A stretch of 64,000 bases of DNA from Portunus trituberculatus (GCF_017591435.1 NC_059289.1:13433426-13497425), one strand, 5' to 3'. Positions 32,972 through 46,985 are shown, numbered from the stretch's first letter. Numbers and translations are program-made. Notes: generated from the sequence alone by a model not told the origin.

Positions 32972-32999
32972 GATTTTAGTGTACTGAACATATCACACA

Positions 33000-33148
33000 T
33001 TGTGTTTATTGCTTTAAAAAGGTTTTAAAGATCTGTATTGATCAAAAGAGTTAAGTCTTGTAATTTGGACCAAAATTTATTTCTAATTTCTGTAATGTAT
33101 ATATTTTTCTGTGGTCAATAAACTATCTGAATCTGAATCTGAATCTGA

Positions 33149-33149
<1 letters not shown>
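33000..33149 (+). mobile_element. LINE-like 3' tail
   Basis: An AT-rich stretch containing AATAAA-like words ends in a short tandem repeat of GAATCT (about 33127-33149) and then a GT array. Tandem hexamer-like ends of this kind are typical of non-LTR retrotransposon 3' ends in arthropods. No reverse transcriptase sequence precedes it, so it would be a 5'-truncated copy. Confidence 0.45.
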
Positions 33150-33215
<66 letters not shown>

Positions 33216-33276
33216 TGTGTGTGTACGTGTCTGTGTGTGTGTCTGTGTGTGTACGTGTCTGTGTGTGTGTGTGTGT
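33149..33276 (+). repeat. GT array following the LINE-like tail
   Basis: GT to 33214, then GT interrupted by repeated CTGTGTGTGTACGTGT words. Confidence 0.92.
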
Positions 33277-33769
33277 GGATATAGATGCAGTTCTCTGTTA
33301 CCCTGAATGTCTGCAGTAGGACGAGGAACCGGATATATCACCGGATAAGGGGGGCCACCAAGCCGTAAATTTCAGCACTTAGAACCGGAGCACAAAGGGA
33401 AATACACTGGGGAAGCGTATCCGGCTGAGTCGAGTGTGTCCTGGTTACAAAAATTTTTCCGGACTTGAGAATGAACCAGAATGAAAAAGAAAATGGAAGA
33501 AAAAAAATAATAAAAACGTTCTAGACATCACGATCAACTACTGGAGAGAGAATTGAGGAAAAAAAAATGTATGCATATGTAAATACTTGCTTTCATTTTA
33601 TTATTTATGTATGGAAACTAATTCCTTTGTACTGAGCAAGTGTGTAAGGGAAGGAAGGGATGTCCTGGCTGGCTTTCCCTGCACGGACAGCTGATTTGGG
33701 GAAGTGTAGGATGTTATGTTAACCACACGTGCACCTTGTCAGTGGAGGCAATTAATGTAGCTTTGTGTT

Positions 33770-33772
<3 letters not shown>

Positions 33773-33849
<77 letters not shown>

Positions 33850-33860
33850 AGTTGGAAAGT

Positions 33861-33934
<74 letters not shown>
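33773..33934. repeat. GT array facing a CA array across a 14-base loop
   Basis: About 38 GT units (to 33848) are followed by 14 bases and about 36 CA units (33863-33934), a near-perfect 150-base palindrome. Confidence 0.92.
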
Positions 33935-33938
<4 letters not shown>

Positions 33939-34108
33939 TACATACACCAATCATTGCCTCACACTACATGAATCAGGGGATCATTGAGCGACGAATCGTA
34001 AATCATGTTTTTTTCCTTTTTTTTTTTTTTTTTTTTTTTTTAAGTCACATATTTTGGAGTTTGTCACTTTTTACCCTTTTTTATTGATATCAGATGACAA
34101 ATTCATTT

Positions 34109-34112
<4 letters not shown>

Positions 34113-34200
<88 letters not shown>

Positions 34201-34206
34201 GTCTGT
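34113..34206 (+). repeat. CT array with CTGT tail
   Basis: CT to about 34196 then three CTGT units. Confidence 0.94.
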
Positions 34207-34545
34207 CTGTCCGGTAGAGCAGGAGGGGAGCCACATTCAGGAATTACTTATTACTTTTATGGCCCATCACATTTGAGCTGCCACGCGATGACATTGGGAG
34301 AGAAGCCGAGGGTTGCTGGTGTTGCTAGAGTTTGGGCGAGGTCAAGTAGTGCATTATTGAGAACTAGTTATGGATGTCGTTTTTTCCTCAGCATGTCCTC
34401 TTTGATTCTTGCGTCACTCTCGTCACTGTGCATAATGTGTCACCCATCCATCGACCACGTACTACCTTACCTGAGTGATCTGATCTGGTATATCCTCTCT
34501 AGAAACCTAACGGAATACGATGAGGATTAAGAATTTGCCTGTATA

Positions 34546-34732
34546 TTAACCCCTTCAGTACTGGGACGCATTTTTACCTTGAGTTATGGGTATGATTAAA
34601 TTATTTTATTTATATTAGGAAGAGTCTATGGACGTTAAAAGAATAATGGCCAGAAGTTCCTGAAGCTGTATAAAATCGCCAAATAGTAACCACAATGCAT
34701 ATGGAAACGCGTCATGGTACTAAAGGGGCTAA
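34546..34732 (+). mobile_element. TTAA-flanked MITE, copy 1
   Basis: Begins TTAACCCCTTCAGTACTGGG and ends GGTACTAAAGGGGCTAA, so the ends are inverted repeats of about 13 bases beside a TTAA site (one side mutated to CTAA). The interior matches copies 2 and 3 but lacks about 27 bases they share. No coding capacity. Confidence 0.7.
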
Positions 34733-34736
34733 ACTC

Positions 34737-34845
34737 GTAAGAGGAGGACGTTGGCCAAAGACAACAAAAACATTCTAAATAAAAAGCTCATTTCATTGCC
34801 GATCCCCTTACAGGTCCCATAGAATCTGCCAAAAGATAAGGACAA
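34737..34845 (+). repeat. Dispersed repeat family B copy
   Basis: Carries GTTGGCCAAAGACAACAA, CATTGCCGATCCCCTTAC and AGGTCCCATAGAATCTGCC in family order. It abuts the end of MITE copy 1. Confidence 0.55.
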
Positions 34846-34959
34846 ATAGTTGAGGAGTAAGTACATTGTTATCGTTGAATGTGACCTTTCAGATACGTCC
34901 CGGAGAGTCTCACTTGTCACAGGGTGGAAGTCTCAATTTTCTACTGACACCAATACAAG

Positions 34960-35425
34960 ACCCATAAAACGTAACATAAGAAAAGAGGGAAGCTACAAGA
35001 GGCATCAGACCTACACGTAGCAACCGCTGTATGAACACACCTACATATTTCCACCTACCATTCCCGTCTATGTATTTATCTAACCTTGTTTTAACCGCTT
35101 CAGTACTGGGACACATTTTTATCTTGAGATTTGTGTACGATTAGACCATCTTATTGACATTAGGAAGGGTCTATGGAGGTCAGAAAATTGATGGCCACAG
35201 TCTTCACTCTTTTCATCCCCCACATGAGTCTCTGAAGCTGTATAAAGTAACGAAATAGTAAGCTGAATGAATATGGAAAAGCGTTATGGTACTGAATGAA
35301 TTAAAGCTCCCTCTTGACTAAGCCCTAACAACCTGATTACTGAGTCCGCTCCATTCTTCGACTATTCTTAGAAAACCGGTTCCTTCCCATCTTTTTCTTA
35401 AAACGGGATTTTTCAAGCTTTTCAG
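34960..35425 (+). repeat. Older dispersed repeat split by MITE copy 2
   Basis: The flanks 34960-35094 and 35301-35425 read as one element once the MITE is removed, the break falling at a TTAA. I recall similar sequence as common in crustacean genomes, but could not search. Function unknown; it may be a fragment of a retroelement 3' region. Confidence 0.5.
35091..35304 (+). mobile_element. TTAA-flanked MITE, copy 2
   Basis: Same family and orientation as the element at 34546. It has intact TTAA on both sides (35091-35094 and 35301-35304) and sits inside an older repeat that continues on both flanks. TTAA duplications are the signature of piggyBac-type insertion; no transposase is present. Confidence 0.72.
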
Positions 35426-36758
35426 CTGGTAAATTTCATATAATATTTGCATAGCACTACCTGACACTCGGTGCAGACCAAGGTGTGTGAAAATATATGA
35501 TGATAAAAAGTAAAGTGGTATTATTTAGTGGCGCCTGCAAACCATGGCATATAAAAAAGTAATGCGGAAAAATAAAAAAAAAATCCTTCTCTTCTCACTG
35601 AATTAAGAGAGGACGTGGTGCATACAAGAGGATGATGGCACTCCGTTCTTCGTGGAAACAGTTCTTTGCCGGACTCTGCTTTACATTATTATGACCTTCT
35701 TATTTTCTTTAGGATAACAGGGTTTTCAGATTGATCATTCCGACCGAAATTATTGAAGTGTGCCATGAACGCGGAAGGAGATTCGTGCCTTTTTTTGTGG
35801 TCGAATATTTGAATCCTTAATATACAATTCCGAGAAATATCGTTGTTGTGTGTCACGCTGGGTGCTGTCTTGTTTGTCTCCGCCTCCCCATGCTGCGCTG
35901 CGAGGCTCCGTGATTCCCCACAGGGATATCAGGCACGTCGCAGCTTTGCCGGGGGTGGTAGCTGCTGGTTAGCTGCCTCAGGATACATTTGCTCCTGGGG
36001 CATAAATTTGCTGTATTGTATTGTGGAGTCTCCTGGTTTTATTCCTCCTGGGACCCTGATTTGCTCAGTTGTGCTGCAGGATTTGCGTCTTTCTGTCGAC
36101 TCGTGAATAACTTGTTTCCCTGAACCGAGGAGCCTGTCATTTCAGTGCTTGGCGAGAGTGTTGTTGCTGCCACGCTGGAAGTAGTGCAGGGGACTCGGAA
36201 AATATATAGTATAGAACAATAAACATGGCCTTGATCAATGAAAACCGTAGCCCACTTTGATGTCTTTCGGTGTTACATTTTACCTATTACCGTGAGTCTA
36301 TAACTTGCATAGTTTGTGTCTCTGTGAAGTTATTCATTAGGCTGAAAACTAGTATACTACATGACTCTACCAAGAATTGATCCATACACACTCCACGCTC
36401 GTCTCGCTGCTAAAAGGCAAAACTTTCCTTGCATGTCCGTAAAGAAACTGTCTTTAATTACAATACATTTCTACTGATATCCATGAGTGGCAGAGTGATC
36501 GTTTGGAATTTGAGCTCAAGCTGGAATCACCCAGCGTGCACCTGAATGGATAACAACCACTCTGAACCTTTAGAAACGCTGCCTGGGACGCGCCAGTCTG
36601 CCTGAAAGCAAACACAATAATACCAGAAAGAATGAAAAGCTGAATTTCGAGCCTTGACATTTGGTGAATAAAACAGTGAATGTCAAACGTGGTGAGAATT
36701 TCTTCGTATGTGTAGCCAGCGTCAAATAATCAATAATTATTCAATAAACTTCCGAGGA

Positions 36759-36762
<4 letters not shown>

Positions 36763-36836
<74 letters not shown>
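36763..36836 (+). repeat. GA microsatellite
   Basis: About 74 bases of GA in intron 1. Confidence 0.94.
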
Positions 36837-36841
<5 letters not shown>

Positions 36842-37036
36842 TGTTACGAGGCACTTTTTGGAACACTGGAATTTTGGGAAAGTGGTTCCAGACTCTCCAG
36901 AACTCTTTAAGAGTTTCTGGAATCTCTGGATTGGCCCCAAAGTCTTAACCCAGTCTTAAAGATTACATATAGGTTTGAGGAACATTTAGTTTTTGTTTTA
37001 CTTCGTGAAGCCGTCAAGGAGGCAACAGTAGAGCAA

Positions 37037-37055
37037 GTTGTAGTAGTAGTAGTAA

Positions 37056-37108
<53 letters not shown>

Positions 37109-37350
37109 ATAGTAATAGTAGCAGCAGCAGCAGCAGTAGCAGCAGAAGTAGCAATAGTTGTATTAAGAGCGACATTACAAGATTAAAAGTTCCAGACATT
37201 AACGACCTGCTTATTTTTTATCTTAGTTTTGTTACTCATGGCTAAAAATGTCTTTCATGGAAACATATACAGTAATGGTGGTGGTAGTAGTAGTAGTAGT
37301 TGTAGTAGTAGTAGTAATAGTAGTAGTAGTAGTTGTAGTAGTAATGATGA
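37037..37350 (+). repeat. Two GTA arrays
   Basis: GTA/GCA array at 37037-37145 and a shorter degenerate GTA array at 37273-37345. Confidence 0.88.
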
Positions 37351-37599
37351 TAATAATAATGATGATAATGATAAAAACAACAACAACACGAAATTCCCCC
37401 CTCCGCAGTGGTTGGTCCTGCTCACGGTCAACTGTTCGGCGTGTGACCAGATGGCAAAGTTCAAATCGGTAGCATTACACGATATGAGTTTTAATTAGGC
37501 GGGAAACAGTGCTTGGGGAAGAGACGAGGCTTTCCGGCTGCGACTATGGCATTGTTATGTTGATTCTGAACACCTATTAACAGTGCTGAGGGAGAGCGT

Positions 37600-38914
<1,315 letters not shown>

Positions 38915-39633
38915 TTATATTGGCTTCGTGTTGGATAGGCACAGTAAACATTAAAACACATTAAAACCACCTAAGCGATTCTCGTATTCACAGCTTTAAA
39001 ACATTTGCTTCAATTGGATGCGTGCAATCATACATTCCCGTATCTCTCTTTAAACCTCCATTTTGAACCTTTTTTTTCACCCTTCCCCTCCCTGCAGTTT
39101 TTCACCACGCTCGCCACTCCCCTCACCTGCCGTACATTCTTTCACCCCACTGGCCATCTCCGTTGGAAAAGGCACCGAGAGGACATTTAATCTCCTTTCT
39201 ACCTTCCCTTCAATTTTTAACCTGATTTTGACCTCACCTCCCACTTTCCACTGTTGTTTTTTGCCTTACATCCTTTTAGTTCTGACCACATGGATTCGGA
39301 AAGGAAAGTACACTCTGGAAGGATATCAAATCTTTTCCTCTACAGTTTTTACCTTTTTTTTTATTTTGCTGGTCTCATATTTCACCATAAATCTCTTTAG
39401 TTGCCCCTCATTAGCGTTAGGAAAGGAAAACAGTCACATTGAAAAGAGATTAATTTTTCTCCCTCTATCCCTGGTTAAGCTTCCGACTCCTAATGACACT
39501 TGTTATTTCTTTCGAATGAGCCTGGGTAATTTTACTAATAAGAATTTGAACTTGTTTGTGGTTAGAAACTCTACTCTGAGTGTACTGTAAACCTTTCACA
39601 CCCTTTGTCGTTATTGTGCTCTTTTAAAACTAC

Positions 39634-39832
39634 AATGTAAATATGTACAAAGCTGTTTTGTTATTTAATTGGGAAGAAATCTTAACAGTCACTTCTTTCA
39701 AGTAATGTAAATATGTACAAAGCAATTTTGTTATTTAATTGGAAACAAATCTTAATAATCACTTCGTTCAAGTAATGTAAATATGTAAAAAGCTGTTTTT
39801 GTTATTGAAGTGGGAAGAAATCTTAACAGTCA
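39634..39832 (+). repeat. 70-base tandem repeat, about 2.9 units
   Basis: AATGTAAATATGTA recurs at 39634, 39704 and 39774, exactly 70 bases apart, with the following GTTATTTAATTGGGAAG and AAATCTTAACAGTC also repeated. Confidence 0.85.
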
Positions 39833-40002
39833 AACCCTTCAGTCATACAGTTTGCATACTATTCATTTCCGCTCCACAAAAGCTTAAAGGTTATTGAATT
39901 GTGTCCTTGTACTGTTACAAGTCAAACAAAACAAACGTGGAGGAACATTGGAACTCATCTTTTGTTCACTGATAAGGATCCGTTTTTTCTCTGACATCTC
40001 AC

Positions 40003-40085
40003 TGCATGGGGACTGGCAACTAAGTGGACTTTTTTTTATTCTTTTATTGCCATTGGTCAGCTTCCCACTTTTACATGAAAAAAAA
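40003..40085 (-). repeat. Dispersed repeat family B copy (reverse)
   Basis: Carries GGGACTGGCAACTAAGTGGA, a T-rich centre and TTGCCATTGGTCAGCTTCCC, matching the reverse complement of the copy at 59535. Confidence 0.55.
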
Positions 40086-40978
40086 ATATAATGTTTATTT
40101 ATTCTTTATTTTTTTATTATTTCCTATCGTTTTCCCTTTTTTGTTTATGCCCATGAGGTTTTAAGACAATACATATATCAATTCATCAGATTACATTTCG
40201 TCAATTTGCTCTCTCTTCAATGCAAACTCATACATAGCGACTTTCATTTATGTCTCAATGTATTGCATGAAAACTATATACGATGCTTTCTGCCTTTATT
40301 TTTTCCACATCAGCTAATGCCATTTTTAGATGCATTTTCTCGCTTTTTACTCCCGTATTTTTATTTTATACGGCTTTGGTTTAATTAACATCTTTTATTA
40401 GAATATTGAAATTAACACTGACTTGATCTTTTAAAATGATTTTCCCACATTAAAACTTTATAACTAATCGTATTTTATTCACATTTAAGCCTGTATTTCA
40501 ACCTTTTCTATTCCTTACCTCTCTTATTTTGTTTTCACCACATCCCTTTACTTTACATCTGCGTTAGAAAAAGAGGGCATATGCACTTTAGTTGGACACT
40601 CATTTTTATTTACGTGGTCGCTTTTGCACCGTGGCTTTAGGGAAAGGTAAAAACACGCGGTAAAAAACACACTATGGTTGGACGTGGATTCTATTAGGGT
40701 ACTTCCTGCAGCTTAACCGTGAGCCACTGCACGGGTGATAATAGTGTTTAAAGGGAGGATGAGCACACGACCACCTGGACACCTGACGGACGTGTGGCGG
40801 CGCTAAGAGTTGTGTCCGCCAGGTAATTTGTCACGTAATTACCCAATCTCACTAATTGGGACTAAATGTTCCCTTGACCTTTCGTTTAGTGGAGTGAAAT
40901 TTTGTTGCATGGCTTTTTTTTCTGTTGTTTTGCGGTCTTATTGCTTGGCTGGCTGGCTGTTTTTCTTTTTATATCTCT

Positions 40979-41131
<153 letters not shown>

Positions 41132-41662
41132 AAACACGTTACTTTTATGATTATTTCTCTTTGCATGTTTGTGTTTGTGTTCGTTCAGCGGTGCCTGTGT
41201 TACACAGCACTGGCAATTGAATCTTTTATGGGCGCGGACAGCTGTTGTGTTTATAGTGGCATGTCCCGCTGTATTTTTATCTCCCAGAGGCTCACACTGT
41301 CCACTACACTCATACTTTTCGCTAACAACATGATTCCAGCGCCCTTCCCAGAGCATGCATTATAAACATCACCTAGCGTTGCCCGGAACTGTTACGGGGA
41401 TCTGTGGTGTATTTACGGGGGCCATACTTGGGGATACTGGGATGACACAGGGATCACCATGCAGTGCGCGCTTCTCTTGACACAGAGCCCCCATGTTTCA
41501 AGGCGCGGCCAATGGGGGAGTGACGTTTAAGGGTAATTTCCGGCCAGTCCGTGATGTGTGAAAACTGGCCGCCGTGGTCCAGTGCGGTACTCATGTGTGG
41601 AACTTTATCACGCCGCTAGTCCAGACTGCCCGATAACTGGGAGTAGTTTTATAGCGGTCTTG

Positions 41663-42022
<360 letters not shown>

Positions 42023-44421
42023 ACGGTTGAATTCCCGCGTCTTACATCAAAAGGCACGGAGCTGCAGACGTAACAGAGTAACCCCCACGTGGAAAATTCA
42101 TCAGGTTCTCCTCAGTTCCGCCTCGCCATTATCCGGATATGCAGGTTAATAATCCTTGGCAAAAGACACCAAAACAGATGTGTAGCCTTTGGAGTAGAAG
42201 TTTTTTGAGGCTTGTGTTACAGTTTTTTAAGTTTTTGTTTCTTTGAGGAGTTTCATTTCCTTGTTATTGTTGTTACTGTTGCTGTTGCTGTTGCTGTTGT
42301 TGTTCGTGTTGTTGTTGGCTCGCCTTCGCCGCCTTGATCCGTTTGATATTGTTGATTCACCGTTTTCTTTCTCTCTGTTTTTTGTTCTTCAGTCTTTGTT
42401 TTTCCAGGCCAACCTTCACTTTTGTTTCATTCTCATGTGTTGGTTTCCTCATTTACTTGCTTTGTCATTTTTGCATTCGTTGTTTAATTTTTTTTTTTTT
42501 TTTTTCATTTCTTGTAGATCCTTTATTTTAGAAGCATGTTTTTATTTGTTTTTTCAATTTTATCAATTTTTTCCACTGTTATTTATTCGACTTTTATTTG
42601 TATTTATGATATAAAGAGAAAAAAAAGATTAGATAGCAAATGCAAAATAAGCACTTATGATTAAGAACTGAATACTTATTCTGTTTGCATCGCTGATTGG
42701 CTTTTGTTTCTTTTGCTTTTTATGTTTCTATATGTACTTATATTATTCATGTATTCATTTTAGTGTTTAGTGCCAAAACGCTGCATCTTCTTGTTTCTTT
42801 TGCTTTGTTATGATTGGTGTGATGCCGAGAGAGAGATGACATGATAGGCCACAAAGATGTACCTGTTTGCACTAATACTGTTTGTCCAAGTCTTATTTCT
42901 TCTTGTCAAAATGCATCATGTCTGTCGGATAATCTTTTTTTTTTCTGTTTGTTTTTTGTCTCAACAAAGTGTATTGATATTTTCAACACCGTTATATATA
43001 CTTTTTTTTTTTTTTTTACTCTTCTTTTTTGTGGGGGAGGCACCGTGGACATACCGTGAAAAGATTTTTTTTCTTTAACAGTTTATATGAGCAAATCTTT
43101 TCTCCTATATTTATGAAATGGGTGATTCCTTTTATACAGCAGTCAGCCACTGCGCATTTTTTCCTACACTTTATTGCTTTTCATTTTTTCTGTTATTCCT
43201 CCTCTTCTCATCTTTGCCTTATATATCCTGGATTTTACTTCTATTTCCCAATCTCCTTTTTTCGTCCAACTTTTTTCTTCTCTTCACCTTTCCTTTCACC
43301 ACTCGTCTTCCCTTGCCTCCTCGCTGTCCTACTCTTCTTTCTCCCATCTTTTCCAGCCTTTACTGCATCTTTCCTTCCTCTCTTCTCCATACGTTTCTTG
43401 CTTCCCTCCTCCCATCATCATCTTCCTTCATTTCCTCCACATCCCCTTTCTCTCCATTCATTCCTCCCTCCGTTCATTCCCTCTTGTTTCGTTGTTGTTC
43501 TATCCCTCTTTCCTCCTTTCTTCCTTCATTCATTCATTCTTTCTTTTTTTTCTCTTCATACTTTCTCCTTCCTACTTTCGTCTCTTTGTCTGCATTCTTT
43601 CTCATTCTTTCATTTCCTCAGTTCCTTCTTTCTTCATCTTTTCTTCCTTTCTTCCTTCCATAATTTTCTTCTCTTCATTTCTATACCTTCCTTCATTATT
43701 TTTTCCTCCGATATCTACTCTATTCTTCCTCTCCTCCTCCCTTCATTTCCTCCCTTCCCATCTGTATGTATTCCTCCATCCCTTCATTTCTTTCCCATCG
43801 CCATCCCATCCTTCCTCCCTTCCCTTCATTTACTCCATCCGTGTCTCCATCCATTTCTTCCTCCCTTCATTTCTTCCTTTCATTTTGCCCTGCCTTATTT
43901 TTCCTCCCTTCCTGCGACCCTTCCTTCTTTGATCGAATCACACGTAAACAAAATGCTGTCATTGTTGTGGAGTTGATGTGATTTTCAACTATTATTTTCA
44001 TCTCCATCCTTGCATCAATAATTCTCGTACAAGCGCTGGAATACATGATGTGCAGAAATCCCGTGAGACAAAAAGAGGTGAAAAAAAAATGGACTTTACT
44101 CGAACGTGAGCCAGAAATACAAAGAATAAAAAGAAAAAAAGAGAGAAAAAAATCAGAAATACATAGCAAAGAGTGCGTGTAGCTTACGCAGTCAAGTTAT
44201 TTAAGTGTAAAACAGGTATTAGAATAGCAGAGCACGTGGGGTTGGTTCATCACGCCATTTTTGAAGGCAAGGAAACATTAAAGTTCGCTGCTGTAATGGC
44301 ATCGGATGACTGACTTTTCCTGCGAAGTCAAGAACACGCGAGCATTGAGAGTGGAATGGACAAAAGGTGAATTTATGTATGTGTGAGAAAGCGAAACTAG
44401 TGACGTGGAGGTTTTGAATAT

Positions 44422-44423
<2 letters not shown>

Positions 44424-44487
<64 letters not shown>
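44424..44487 (+). repeat. GA microsatellite
   Basis: About 64 bases of GA in intron 1. Confidence 0.94.
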
Positions 44488-44488
<1 letters not shown>

Positions 44489-44813
44489 GAAGGAAAGAGG
44501 CAGTCAGGATATGTCTAGTGTTAATATTTATTTTTAGCGTCGACAAATGGATCACAGCGTCCGTATAAATAATAATATATGACATACGGCCTTACAAACA
44601 ACACTCTTTACTGCCCTACGTGGCCCATCACTTTTTATTACGGCCAATATTTTGTCGTAATGTCATGCGCGCGCTCTGAAATATAGCGCAGAGATGCGTT
44701 ATATATGTTTAAAAAAAGAACATATTTTGGCTTACCAACATATATATTAATAACGAAAGGATAGAAAAATACCTCAAGAAATGTCTTATAACTAAATAAT
44801 TAGTAAAAGGTTT

Positions 44814-44817
<4 letters not shown>

Positions 44818-44890
<73 letters not shown>

Positions 44891-44965
44891 ACAACCTACA
44901 CTCGACTGCTACTGAAGAAATTATTGTCGGATTATGTGAGTTATTCTACCTGTCTGTTACTGCAG

Positions 44966-45057
<92 letters not shown>

Positions 45058-45138
45058 AGCCTTTACTGTATTACTAATGAAGAAGAAATTACTGATGGCT
45101 TATATACATAAATTATCATACCTGTCTGTTATTGCACC

Positions 45139-45197
<59 letters not shown>

Positions 45198-45262
45198 GCG
45201 TGTGTATGTGTCCTAGAATATAGTTAAGGATACAAAATTATAGGGCCATTGTGTCTTACTGT

Positions 45263-45329
<67 letters not shown>

Positions 45330-45386
45330 TGTGTGTGTGCACGCTTAGGTGTACACGTATAGGTGACACAGCTTATACGCGTGTAG

Positions 45387-45420
<34 letters not shown>
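44818..45420 (+). repeat. GT arrays alternating with a repeated spacer
   Basis: GT arrays at 44818-44888, 44970-45053, 45143-45197, 45264-45333 and 45391-45418. The first two spacers (44889-44969 and 45054-45142) are related: both begin TTTnCAnCCT and end TACCTGTCTGTTA-TGCA, so a unit of about 165 bases was duplicated with its microsatellite. Confidence 0.8.
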
Positions 45421-45796
45421 TTGTGAGTATATGTATGTGAGCAGGACCCATACACTCCAATGGTCCCAGTCATCCTCGCTATTCGTGGGGTGTCTAAGTC
45501 GGTCACGTTCCTGGGCTCGTAATGTATATTATTAACAGAGCGAGAAGAAGAAAACGTGGGGTGGTGTGCTGCAATATACATGGTGACGAGACGCACGAAG
45601 GATAATTGCCAAGGGCCTCTGGAGAAACGGGAGGCCTTAGATGGTGGGAGGAGGGAAGGACTGAGGAGAGGAGGAGGAGGAGGAGGAGGAAGAGGATTGC
45701 TATCTGATTGGTCCAGGGTCTGAGCCAATCACACAGCGTCTCTGATAAGGTCGCCGAAGCCATCTGGCCGCTTGGATATACCAGTATTTACGAGAG

Positions 45797-46290
45797 GAAA
45801 TTTTAACCGGATAGCAATAAGAGGAAGGAAAGAAGGAGGAAAAAGATGTAAAAAGAGGAATAGGAGGATGTAGTTAGTAAAAGAGAATTTCAACCTGGTA
45901 GCAAAGCAATAAGAGGAAGGAGAGAAGAAGAAAAGAGACATAAAACGAAATACAATTGAAGAAAGTAGGAAATATAAGTGAATTTTAACTTGGTAGCAAA
46001 GCGGTAAAAAGGAAAGAAAGAGGAAGAAGACGTAAAAGAAAGATGAATAGAAGAAAGTAGAATGAACAAGGGAATTTCATATTGGTAGCAAAAGAATGAA
46101 AAGAAGAGAGGAAGAGGAAATAGGAAGTATGACAGAATTTCAACCTGGTAGCGAGGGAATAAGAGGAGGGAGAGGAGGAGGAAGTTACAATAAAGAAGGA
46201 TAGGAGAAAGCAAGAAGTATGAGAGGATTTCAGACTGGAAGCAAAATTGTAAGAGTAAGTAAAGAAGAATTGGAAGTGAAAAGGAGTAAA
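45797..46290 (+). repeat. Diverged tandem repeat of about 63-95 bases, six units
   Basis: The start GAATTTCAACCTGGTAGCAAAG (with changes) recurs near 45797, 45885, 45980, 46072, 46135 and 46225, each followed by an AATAAGAGGAAGG-like purine block. Related words also appear near 47000 and 47120. Confidence 0.7.
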
Positions 46291-46701
46291 TGTAAGGAAG
46301 TTTACAGTGAAAGGAAGGAGAAATAGAGATAAAAAGCAAAAATAGGATTAGATCAAGAAAATGACAGAAGAAATAAAAGGAGGAAGAAAAAATAGAAAGC
46401 AAAAAAAAGAAAAATAAGAGAAAAGTAACAACTCGTAAAACTCAGAATGAAAGTTGTGTTCCAATTGTGTTTTTGTTTTGTTTGTGATTTTTTTAATAGT
46501 AAGAAAGGATTGAAGAGAGAAGAGCGGAACTAAAATAACGTGATTCAGTAAAGAGAACAGGAGAGAATATACAACTTCAATTGGAAACCCGCCTACTTTT
46601 GTTTCTTTCTTAAATATATCTTTCCTTACATACATTAAGACAACTGACTCTCTTCCTTCACACAAAACTACATGCACCTCGTTAAACAATCAATTTTTTT
46701 A

Positions 46702-46815
46702 ATGCAGGAGAGGCAACTAACCAAGGGCAAGAAAAAATAGAAAAAAAAGGCCCACTTGGTTGCTAATTCCCTTTAAAAGTCGAGTGAGTTAACCAAAACT
46801 CAAGGACTCACATTC
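46702..46815 (+). repeat. Dispersed repeat family B copy
   Basis: Carries AACCAAGGGCAAG, an A-rich centre, GGCCCACTTGGTTGC and a diverged 3' half. It faces the reverse copy at 46890-46985, making a loose inverted pair. Confidence 0.5.
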
Positions 46816-46889
46816 TTCATTCAAGATTTAGAATTGGAAAAAAATAATACATGTCTCTTTATACCAGCCAAGGAATCGCCTTTCTTTTT

Positions 46890-46985
46890 TTTTCACTCTT
46901 AAGGGACCGGCACCTCAGTGGGCCTCTTTTTATCACTTTTTTTGTTGCTCTTGGCCGGTTGTTCCTCTTACATAAGGAAAAAAAT
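46890..46985 (-). repeat. Dispersed repeat family B copy (reverse)
   Basis: Carries GGCACCTCAGTGGGCC, a T-rich centre and GTTGCTCTTGGCCGGTTG, the reverse complement of the family's left half. Confidence 0.55.

Noticed and set aside
35843..36106. 87-residue plus-strand ORF with a hydrophobic, signal-like start
   Set aside because: No family match, no cleavage-domain structure beyond the start, and it lies within an intron without other support.
39835..39870. CCCTTCAGTCATACAG resembling the MITE end
   Set aside because: No TTAA, no interior similarity and no second end.
43029..43976. 315-residue plus-strand ORF
   Set aside because: Read from a nearly pure pyrimidine tract; low complexity, overlapping open frames in the same direction, no recognised domain.
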